Source: an uncultured Collinsella sp. (GTDB lineage Bacteria; Actinomycetota; Coriobacteriia; Coriobacteriales; Coriobacteriaceae). From it: a stretch of DNA of 40,503 nt. This document shows, piece after piece, positions 7,825-14,502 of the stretch. The notes beneath the pieces are model-generated. The model worked only from the letters and a program-made list of their open reading frames with translations. It had not been told where the DNA came from and did no database searches. Positions within the stretch are counted from its first letter, which is position 1, and every line of letters begins with the position of its first letter. The DNA lies in the NCBI GenBank assembly GCA_900544725.1, contig UQWK01000014.1, forward strand, positions 1 through 40,503, in the 5' to 3' direction. Made by a program: the position numbers and the translations under genes.

Positions 7825-7887
7825 CCCGCCAGCCCCTCCGTGGGCAGCGACTCTATTTCACAACACCACCAACAGAAAGGAGTCCTC

Positions 7888-8505
7888 ATGGACACCAATC
7901 ATTCCCCCATCATCAGCCCCCTCACCATGCGTGAATCCGCCCGAGGTATCACGCTCACCAGCATTTACGATGAGATGCTCGCCCGTCGCGAGCTCTCCGT
8001 CATGGGAAACATCGAAACCCCGATGGCCCACGACCTATGCCAGCAGATCCGCCTGCTCGATGCCACCGACCCCAGCCGCCCCATCACCATATTTATCGCC
8101 AGCGCCGGCGGAAGCGTGCGATCGGGTCTTGCGATCTATGACGCCATGCGCCTCGCATCGTGCCCCATCCGCACCGTCTGCCTGGAATTCGCCGCGTCCA
8201 TGGGCGCCGTGATCTTTATGGGCGGCGACGATCGCCGTATGGCGCCCCATGCAGAGCTCATGATTCACGACCCGCTGATCCCCCAGGGGGCAGGCGGCTC
8301 GGCACTTACGCTGCAGGAAACCAGCCGGCGTCTCATGCAGACCCGCAAGACCCTCACGCAAATCCTCTCGGACCGCAGCGGCCTCACGCCCAAGCGCATC
8401 CAGTCCCTCACTGCAAAAGACACCTACCTTTCGGCCGAGCGCGCCGTCGAGCTCGGCTTTGCCCACGAAATCCTCTCGACCACCAAGGAGGTCGCCCATG
8501 TCTAA
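7888..8505 (+). CDS. ClpP-like serine protease (accessory type)
   Basis: This 205-residue protein has the crotonase-like ClpP fold. Visible motifs are IFIASAGGSVRSGLAIYDAM (substrate-channel glycines), FAASMGAVIFMGG with nucleophile Ser104, ELMIHDPL with His127, and TAKDTYLSAERAVELGF with Asp178, so the catalytic triad looks intact. It differs from housekeeping ClpP in its N-terminus and in the handle region, and resembles accessory ClpP-like proteins found on phages and conjugative elements. The ATG follows AAGGAG with a 5-base spacer. Its stop overlaps the start of the VirD4-like gene by 8 bp (ATGTCTAA), so the protease and ATPase are coupled. Which unfoldase, if any, feeds it is unknown; the neighbouring ATPase is a candidate by context only. 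Confidence 0.85.
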   Translation: MDTNHSPIISPLTMRESARGITLTSIYDEMLARRELSVMGNIETPMAHDLCQQIRLLDATDPSRPITIFIASAGGSVRSGLAIYDAMRLASCPIRTVCLEFAASMGAVIFMGGDDRRMAPHAELMIHDPLIPQGAGGSALTLQETSRRLMQTRKTLTQILSDRSGLTPKRIQSLTAKDTYLSAERAVELGFAHEILSTTKEVAHV

Positions 8506-9973
8506 CCTCGCCAGCCGCCTCGCCGCATCTGAGTCCGCATCGTCCACCATCCTCGCCAAGGATCGAACGCTTTCCTGCGACAGCCGCCAAACGGGACTCA
8601 ACAACAACGCACTTGTAATCGGCCCCTCGGGAGCCGGCAAGACCCGAAACGTCCTCAAGCCCAACCTGCTGCAAATGAACGCAAGCTACATCGTGCTCGA
8701 CACCAAAGGCACGCTCTGTCGCGAAGTGGGACCCGTGCTGGCAGCCCACGGTTACTGCGTGCAATGTCTCAACTTCGCCGACCTCAACACCGTCCCGGCC
8801 CTTGCGCCCGACATCGAGCGCTGCGGCTACAACCCCCTGAGGCACATTCGCCGCAAGGCGGACGGCAGGCCCAACCAGCAGGACATCCTCTCGGTGGCAA
8901 AGGCCATCTGCCCCATCGAGGACAACAACCAGCCTTTTTGGGATCATGCGGCGGCAAACCTGCTGTCGTGTCTTATCGCCTACGTCACCGAACAGCTGCC
9001 CGCCGACGAGCAGACGATCAGCTCGGTCATCAAGTTGATCGAGCACCTGCAGGACGGTGCCACGGGTCGATTGTTTGACGACCTGATCACGACCGACCCC
9101 CAAAGCTATGCCCTCTCACTATGGCGGCGCTACGCCATTACGCAAAATGCCGAGCGCATGCACGCGAGCATCGTCGGCATCCTTGCCGAAAAGGTCATGT
9201 GTCTGGGATTCGACGGTGCGGCACAGCTCTATCGTGAGTGCCATCAGGTGGACTTCGCTTCCATGGGACACACCCTCTGCGCCCTGTTTGTAACCGTGAG
9301 CGATATTGACCGCAATCTCGATCCGCTGACCGGCCTCTTTATTTCGCAGGCGTTTATGGGCCTCATTCGTGAGGCCGATAGGCAGCCCGACGGCAGCCTG
9401 CCCGTGCCCGTGCGCTTTATGCTCGATGACTTCGCAAATCTGCAGATCCCCCAGATCGACAACGTGCTCTCGATTATCCGAAGCCGCAACATCTGGGCAA
9501 CGCTGCTGCTGCAGTCGACCAACCAGCTCGATGCGCTCTATGGCGAGGCACGCGCACGCTCCATCATGGGCAACTGCGACACGCATCTGGTGCTGGCGTT
9601 CCAGGATCCCGAGAGTGCCCGGGTGTTTTCCGACCGCGCCGACGCGCTGCCCAGCACGCTCATGGCGACGCCGATTGATCGCTCGTGGCTCTTTGTACGC
9701 GGTCGCACTCCCGAACAGGTCGAGCGCTTTAGGCTCGAAGACCATCCGCTCTACGGGAGCTGCCCGAGGCGCAGCGAGGCCATGCGGAGGCCGAGATCTA
9801 GGCGCAGGGTTCTCGCAGCGCGCGACGCCCCGGCGATGTTCCAAAAGCCCGTGCGCCCCGGGACCACGGCAAAGCAAAGGGGCCCGCATCCGATAGGATA
9901 CGGGCCCCTGACTATAAGGCGCGATGCGTTAACAGCAGCGACTACTTGCGGTGAGCGCGGTAGAACTCGATGA
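8498..9973 (+). CDS. VirD4/TraG-family ATPase without membrane anchor, probable frameshift near the 3' end
   Basis: The protein begins almost directly at the motor domain: Walker A IGPSGAGKTRN is at residues 41-51, then YIVLDTKGTL. The Walker B-like segment RFMLDDFANLQIPQID (Asp-Asp in place of the usual Asp-Glu) is followed by LLLQSTNQLDALYGEA and NCDTHLVLAFQDPESARVFSDR, all typical of TraG/VirD4 coupling proteins. The usual N-terminal transmembrane helices are absent. After HPLYG (about 9757) the reading changes to a basic, low-complexity tail that runs through the pgi terminator and into pgi. Adding one base in the GGG at 9755-9757 would give ELPEAQRGHAEAEI and a stop at 9799-9801. The annotated end is the open frame as it stands; 9801 is the likely true end. 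Confidence 0.75.
   Translation: MSNLASRLAASESASSTILAKDRTLSCDSRQTGLNNNALVIGPSGAGKTRNVLKPNLLQMNASYIVLDTKGTLCREVGPVLAAHGYCVQCLNFADLNTVPALAPDIERCGYNPLRHIRRKADGRPNQQDILSVAKAICPIEDNNQPFWDHAAANLLSCLIAYVTEQLPADEQTISSVIKLIEHLQDGATGRLFDDLITTDPQSYALSLWRRYAITQNAERMHASIVGILAEKVMCLGFDGAAQLYRECHQVDFASMGHTLCALFVTVSDIDRNLDPLTGLFISQAFMGLIREADRQPDGSLPVPVRFMLDDFANLQIPQIDNVLSIIRSRNIWATLLLQSTNQLDALYGEARARSIMGNCDTHLVLAFQDPESARVFSDRADALPSTLMATPIDRSWLFVRGRTPEQVERFRLEDHPLYGSCPRRSEAMRRPRSRRRVLAARDAPAMFQKPVRPGTTAKQRGPHPIGYGPLTIRRDALTAATTCGERGRTR
9870..9909 (-). terminator. Strong hairpin terminator of pgi
   Basis: GGGGCCCGTATCC pairs with GGATGCGGGCCCC on the minus strand, followed by TTTGCTTT, 33 bp beyond the pgi stop. 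The stem is symmetric and could also act on the plus strand against the upstream cluster. Confidence 0.8.
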
Positions 9974-11636
9974 GCGCCTGGGTCGAAGCGTCCTGCTCGG
10001 CCTTGGCGGCATCGTCGTGGAAGGCAGGGGTGATCTGCTTGGCAAGCTGCTTGCCCAACTCGACGCCCCACTGGTCGTAGGAATCGATGCCCCAGACCGT
10101 ACCCTCGACAAACGTGATGTGCTCGTACAGGGCGATGAGCTCGCCGAGCGCGAACGGGGTCAGCGTGTCGCCGAAGATCGAGGTCGTCGGACGGTTGCCC
10201 TCAAAGCAGCGGGCCGGGACGATCTGCTCGGGCGTGCCCTCGGCACGAACCTCGTCGGCCGTCTTACCAAAGGCGAGCGCCTTGGTCTGGGCCAGGAAGT
10301 TGCCCAGGAACAGCTCGTGGACATCCTGGCCGCTGTCGGTTGCGGGGTTGGCAGTGTTGGCGAAAGCGATAAAGTCGGCCGGGACCACCACGGTGCCCTG
10401 GTGCAGCAGCTGGTAGAAGGCGTGCTGACCGTTGGTGCCGGGCTCGCCCCAGAAGATCTCACCGGTATCGGAGGTCACAGCGCTGCCGTCCCAGCGGACG
10501 TGCTTGCCGTTGGACTCCATGGTCAGCTGCTGCAGGTAGGCCGGGAAGCGGTGCAGATACTGGCAGTACGGAAGCACGGCGTGGCTCTTGGAGCCGAAGA
10601 AGTTGACGTACCAGACGTTGAGCAGGCCCATCAGTGCGACGGCGTTGCTCTCGAGCGGCGTGTTGCAGAAGTACTCGTCGATGGCGTGGAAGCCCTCGAG
10701 GAACTGCTGGAAGCGCTCGGGGCCGAGCACGACGATCAGCGACAGGCCCACGGCGGAGTCGACGGAGTAGCGGCCGCCGACCCAGTTCCAGAAGCCGAAG
10801 GCGTTGGCGGGGTCGATACCGAAGGCCTCGACCTTCTCGAGTGCGGTGGAAACGGCGACGAAGTGCTTTGCCACGGCCTCGGCGTTCTGCTCATCGGAAC
10901 CGTCGATGGCGCCCTGAGCCTTGAGCTGCTCGAGCATCCAGGTCTTGACCTCGCGAGCGTTGGTGAGGGTCTCGAGCGTGGTGAAGGTCTTGGAGACGAT
11001 AATCACGAGCGTGGTCTCGGGATCGAGGCCGCGGAGCTTCTCTGCCTGATCGTTGGGGTCGATGTTGGAGATGTAGCGGCAGTCGATACCGGCGTCGGCG
11101 TAGGGACGCAGAGCCTCGTAGGCCATGACCGGGCCCAGATCGGAGCCACCGATGCCGATGGACACCAGGTGCTCGATCTTCTTACCGGTTACGCCCTTCC
11201 ACTCACCGGAGCGCACGCGCTCGGCGAAGGCATACATGCGATCGAGGACCTCGTGCACGTCGGCGACGACATCCTGGCCGTCAACGATGAGCTGGCCCTT
11301 CTCGCTTGCCGGACGGCGCAGTGCGGTGTGCAGAACAGCGCGGTCCTCGGTGGTGTTGATGTGCTCGCCGGAGAACATGGCGTCGCGGCGCTCCTCGAGC
11401 TTCACCTCGCGGGCAAGATCGCACAGCAGCTTGACGGTCTCATCGGTCACCAGGTTCTTGGACAGGTCGAAGTGCAGGTCGCCGGCGTCAAAGCTCAGCT
11501 TGTTCACGCGCTCTGCATCGGCAGCGAACCATGCCTTAAGGTCGATACCCTCGGCCTCGAGCTTCTCCTGATGGGCCTCGAGCGCCTTCCAAGCGGCGGT
11601 CGACGTAGCGTCGATAGGTGCGGCAACAGTTGCCAT
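9942..11636 (-). CDS. pgi: Glucose-6-phosphate isomerase
   Basis: This 564-residue enzyme interconverts glucose 6-phosphate and fructose 6-phosphate in glycolysis. Diagnostic segments include HLVSIGIGGSDLGPVMAYEAL (phosphate binding), VIIVSKTFTTLETLTNAREV (PGI signature 1 region), FGFWNWVGGRYSVDSAVGLS, and FLGNFLAQTKALAFGK. The long-chain length agrees with the E. coli/animal type (about 550) rather than with the shorter Firmicutes form. The ATG at 11636 has GAGGAGG 5 bases upstream; a reading nine residues longer has no site. The gene is monocistronic with its own terminator. Confidence 0.96.
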   Translation of the reverse strand: MATVAAPIDATSTAAWKALEAHQEKLEAEGIDLKAWFAADAERVNKLSFDAGDLHFDLSKNLVTDETVKLLCDLAREVKLEERRDAMFSGEHINTTEDRAVLHTALRRPASEKGQLIVDGQDVVADVHEVLDRMYAFAERVRSGEWKGVTGKKIEHLVSIGIGGSDLGPVMAYEALRPYADAGIDCRYISNIDPNDQAEKLRGLDPETTLVIIVSKTFTTLETLTNAREVKTWMLEQLKAQGAIDGSDEQNAEAVAKHFVAVSTALEKVEAFGIDPANAFGFWNWVGGRYSVDSAVGLSLIVVLGPERFQQFLEGFHAIDEYFCNTPLESNAVALMGLLNVWYVNFFGSKSHAVLPYCQYLHRFPAYLQQLTMESNGKHVRWDGSAVTSDTGEIFWGEPGTNGQHAFYQLLHQGTVVVPADFIAFANTANPATDSGQDVHELFLGNFLAQTKALAFGKTADEVRAEGTPEQIVPARCFEGNRPTTSIFGDTLTPFALGELIALYEHITFVEGTVWGIDSYDQWGVELGKQLAKQITPAFHDDAAKAEQDASTQALIEFYRAHRK

Positions 11637-11756
11637 AAAGTCCTCCTCAACATACGGGCGCATATCTCCATGCGCCCGGATAATCAGATAACCCTATTCT
11701 AGCGCAGGTCAAGACCGTAATCAGCGAGCGTTGCCAATCCGCCCCCAAACGGCGAC

Positions 11757-11780
11757 CGACCAAAAAGAGACAGGTTTATT
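11757..11780. repeat. Short dispersed repeat, copy 1 (CCAAAAAGAGACAGGTTT core)
   Basis: The 24-bp segment matches 12485-12508 at 20 positions (shared core CCAAAAAG, GACAGGTTT). The two copies are in direct orientation on either side of the truncated dehydrogenase gene. A partial inverted version, TTTTGGCAGGTC, follows immediately at 11780-11791. Confidence 0.5.
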
Positions 11781-11805
11781 TTGGCAGGTCAAACGCTTTA
11801 CCAAC

Positions 11806-11834
11806 CAAAAAAAACCTGCCCCTTCCTGGCAGGT
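11806..11834 (-). terminator. Intrinsic terminator of the dehydrogenase-like gene
   Basis: On the minus strand ACCTGCC and GGCAGGT form a 7-bp stem with a 7-base loop, followed by eight T residues. It lies directly after the stop at 11836. Confidence 0.85.
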
Positions 11835-11835
11835 A

Positions 11836-12357
11836 TTAGGCCGCGGCGCACACGCTACCGAGCAACTCACGCAGAGGAGACCCGATGCCCTCCAGCAGTT
11901 CGGGAGCGATAATGGCAAAAACGGGAACCTCGCCGGCTCCCACGACGGCAGGCACCTTGCCCTCCGAGACAATACATCCATAAGGAACAAAACCGTCTTC
12001 GCCGGCATCGAGCGCCGCCATGCGACGCGCGAGTTCGCGCGCAAAGCCGGCAGTATCGGCATCGCCGATCGCCAGGACAAAGTCCACGCCTTCGTCGGTC
12101 GCCAGGGCCACGGCCTCGTCGATCAGCTCGTCTCCCCCATCGCCAACCGAGCCGCAGCGGAAAAGCACGCGCTCGAGCAGAGCTCGATCAACCGAGCCGA
12201 GTGCCGCCGAGACGAGCTCATCGCGCGTATGCTTGTCACCGCCCAGCACGACCAGCGCCTTGGTGCCACCGTAGTGAGCGACCAATCGTCCGCACCAGCG
12301 AGCCACGTCTCCATCCGCAACAAGGCGCGTCGGCATACCAAACCCATAGTTGACCAT
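11836..12357 (-). CDS. Isolated N-terminal domain of an iron-containing alcohol dehydrogenase
   Basis: The 173-residue product aligns in pattern with only the NAD(P)-binding half of group III (iron-dependent) alcohol dehydrogenases. MVNYGFGMPTRLVADGD resembles the usual start, then KALVVLGGD, EAVALATDEGVDFVLAIGD (normally VDFVLAVGGGS) and VPVFAIIAPEL at the place of the TIPATGSE motif. The glycine-rich GGGS is replaced by GDAD, and the whole metal-binding helical domain with its Asp and His ligands is absent. Catalysis as an alcohol dehydrogenase is therefore unlikely. ATG 12357 is preferred over 12408 because the family begins there and GGGG precedes it; neither site is strong. It may be a decayed gene or a repurposed nucleotide-binding domain. 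Confidence 0.65.
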   Translation of the reverse strand: MVNYGFGMPTRLVADGDVARWCGRLVAHYGGTKALVVLGGDKHTRDELVSAALGSVDRALLERVLFRCGSVGDGGDELIDEAVALATDEGVDFVLAIGDADTAGFARELARRMAALDAGEDGFVPYGCIVSEGKVPAVVGAGEVPVFAIIAPELLEGIGSPLRELLGSVCAAA

Positions 12358-12484
12358 TATCCCCACAACCCTTCCGTGCTTTATGGTGGTATCGATCGTT
12401 AGGCTCATGCTACGAAGCGAGGTTTTCCGAGCTGTTTCGCACTCTTTAGAGCTGCGTTAAAACCCGATGCGGCCGCACGACCGT

Positions 12485-12508
12485 ACCTGCCAAAAAGGGA
12501 CAGGTTTT
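12485..12508. repeat. Short dispersed repeat, copy 2 (CCAAAAAGGGACAGGTTT core)
   Basis: This is the partner of the repeat at 11757-11780, in the same orientation, located between the truncated dehydrogenase gene and the SOS-controlled polymerase. Confidence 0.5.
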
Positions 12509-12534
12509 GACGGTGTCCGGACGAGCGGCTATTA

Positions 12535-12565
12535 TCGAACATGTATTCGATAAGAACATGTGTTT
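12535..12565 (+). promoter_or_regulatory. Tandem LexA (SOS) boxes
   Basis: TCGAACATGTATTCGA (12535-12550) differs at one position from the actinobacterial LexA consensus TCGAACNNNNGTTCGA. A second, weaker site GAACATGTGTTT (12554-12565) follows 3 bp later. They lie 14-44 bp upstream of the polymerase start, so damage-inducible control of the polymerase and YolD genes is likely. Confidence 0.75.
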
Positions 12566-12578
12566 GATGGGAGGACGC

Positions 12579-14084
12579 GTGGGGCACGAGCGTCACACCT
12601 ATATCTGCATCGACCTCAAGACGTTTTACGCTAGCGTCGAGTGCGTTGACCGTGGGCTTAACCCGCTCACCACCAACCTGGTCGTTGCCGACGAATCGCG
12701 CGGGCGCACGACCATCTGTCTCGCTATCACGCAGGCCATGAAAGACCTCGGGATACATAACCGCTGCCGTTTGTTCGAGATTCCCGACGGCATCGACTAC
12801 ATCAAGGCCGTACCGCGCATGCAGCACTATATGGAGGTGTCGGCGCAAATCTACGGCATCTATCTGGAATACGTGAGTCCGCAAGACATTCACGTCTACT
12901 CAATTGACGAGTGCTTTATCGACGTGACACCCTATCTGGACCTCTATCACACCGATGCGGAAGGCTTCGCCTGCATGTTGCGCGACGAGGTCCTGGCACG
13001 CACCGGCATCACGGCGACGGTCGGCATCGGCCCCAACCTATTCCAGGCCAAGGTTGCACTCGATATCACCGCCAAGCACGTGCCCAGTCGCATCGGCAAA
13101 CTCGACGACGAGACCTTTCGCAAGGAGATCTGGCCTCACCGCCCCATCACCGACATCTGGGGCATCGGGCCCGGCGTGGCAGCACGACTCGAAAAATACG
13201 GCGTCTACGATTTGATGGGCGTCGCTGCGCTCGACGAAAACCTGCTCTACGACGAGCTCGGCGTCAATGCCGAGTATCTTATCGACCACGCCTTCGGGCG
13301 TGAGCCGACAACCATCGCCGATATTCAGGCCTATCGCCCGCAGGCAACCTCAACAACCACGGGGCAAGTGCTATCGAAAGGCTATGCCTATGAGCAAGCC
13401 TACACCGTGTTGCGCGAGATGGTCGACAACGCTGTGCTGGACTTAGTCGATAAGCACGTGGTCTGCGACAGCATCTCGCTCTTTGTGGGCTACGCGAGCG
13501 AACGAGCCGACATACGCCGCCTCGACGCCAGCGGTACAGCGCAATATGTGGACGGATGTGGGCATTTGCGTTCGAGCACGTCGAGCATCGAGCCCGCCGC
13601 AACCGCCGGCCCCGAGCTCGCGCCCCGTGCGCCCAAGCCCGTCCAGCGCGATGACGAACGGCGCCGCCTGGTGCGCGAAGCACAGGCAATCGACGGCATC
13701 TTTGTGGGAGAGCACGGCGGCAAACCGCGCGGTGGCTATGCTGCACTCTTTGCACACTCAAACGCCTCGCGAAAGCTGCCTGAGCGCACCAATTCGTTTA
13801 AGAAGATCATGGGCTATTTCGATGAGCTCTGGGCGCAGACCGTCGATCCCAAACGACCGGTCAAACGCATCAACCTGGGCTTTGGCAACCTCATGCCCGA
13901 GGAATTTGCCACCATCGATCTATTTAGCGATATCGAGGCCGATGAGCGCGAGCGCGACCTGGCGCGCGCCGTCCTGGCCGTGAAGGGCAAGTACGGCAAG
14001 AACGCGCTCGTCAAGGGATTAAGCTTCACCGCCGGCGCCACCGCACGCGAACGCAACGATCAGGTAGGAGGACATCGTGCCTAA
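12579..14084 (+). CDS. Y-family DNA polymerase (UmuC/UvrX-type)
   Basis: This 501-residue translesion polymerase carries the catalytic Asp12 in ICIDLKTFYASVEC and Asp110-Glu111 in YSIDECFID. Next come GIGPNLFQAKVALDITAK (palm) and IWGIGPGVAARLEKYGV (helix-hairpin-helix). The C-terminal part has the little-finger region and then the long extension typical of Gram-positive UvrX/UmuC proteins rather than DinB (about 350-400 residues). GTG 12579 is chosen because GGGAGG lies 4 bases upstream; ATGs further upstream lie within the second LexA box. The stop overlaps the YolD gene by 8 bp. No clear beta-clamp motif was identified by eye. Confidence 0.9.
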   Translation: MGHERHTYICIDLKTFYASVECVDRGLNPLTTNLVVADESRGRTTICLAITQAMKDLGIHNRCRLFEIPDGIDYIKAVPRMQHYMEVSAQIYGIYLEYVSPQDIHVYSIDECFIDVTPYLDLYHTDAEGFACMLRDEVLARTGITATVGIGPNLFQAKVALDITAKHVPSRIGKLDDETFRKEIWPHRPITDIWGIGPGVAARLEKYGVYDLMGVAALDENLLYDELGVNAEYLIDHAFGREPTTIADIQAYRPQATSTTTGQVLSKGYAYEQAYTVLREMVDNAVLDLVDKHVVCDSISLFVGYASERADIRRLDASGTAQYVDGCGHLRSSTSSIEPAATAGPELAPRAPKPVQRDDERRRLVREAQAIDGIFVGEHGGKPRGGYAALFAHSNASRKLPERTNSFKKIMGYFDELWAQTVDPKRPVKRINLGFGNLMPEEFATIDLFSDIEADERERDLARAVLAVKGKYGKNALVKGLSFTAGATARERNDQVGGHRA

Positions 14085-14502
14085 GCCCCAACAACAGCCG
14101 ATGCGGCCACCGACGCCTTTTGAACGTCTAGCGGACCCCGAGGGAAGACGTCGCTCCGCCGACCCCAAGCTCACCGCCAACGGCGCCATCCGCGCCGGCC
14201 GTGCCGCGCAGTTTATGCCCTTTGCCGCCCTCACGGGATACTACGAGCTTGTGCGCAAACAAGAGATCACTGTTGAGCCCAAATGCGAACTCACAGAAGA
14301 AAAAGCCCTCGAGCTTTCGAAAAAGCTCGAGGGCCTCAAACGCGGCGACCTGGTGCGTGTCACCTATTACGATATGTACGGCTATCGTAGCCGCACGGGC
14401 ATTCTGGACGAAGTGCTACCCGCGTTCAAGCTGCTCAAACTCAGGGATATCGCCATCAATTTTGGCGATATCCAAGGCATCGAGCTGCGTGGTCGAACCT
14501 AG
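14077..14502 (+). CDS. YolD-like protein, partner of the Y-family polymerase
   Basis: This 141-residue protein contains RAAQFMPFAALTGYYELVR near residue 45 and GDLVRVTYYDMYGYRSRTGIL near residue 96, the two conserved blocks of YolD-like proteins. These are usually encoded beside UmuC/UvrX polymerases in Gram-positive bacteria and are thought to play a UmuD-like accessory role. It starts with GTG inside the end of the polymerase gene (GTGCCTAA), behind AGGAGG, and so shares the SOS promoter. Its stop codon shares the four bases CTAG (14499-14502) with the stop of the convergent surface-protein gene. Confidence 0.85.
   Translation: MPKPQQQPMRPPTPFERLADPEGRRRSADPKLTANGAIRAGRAAQFMPFAALTGYYELVRKQEITVEPKCELTEEKALELSKKLEGLKRGDLVRVTYYDMYGYRSRTGILDEVLPAFKLLKLRDIAINFGDIQGIELRGRT

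Noticed and set aside
9951..11702. Long plus-strand open frame (583 codons) opposite pgi
   Set aside because: It is an exact antisense shadow of a well-identified gene; GC-rich codon use leaves the opposite strand open, and the product has no recognisable motif.
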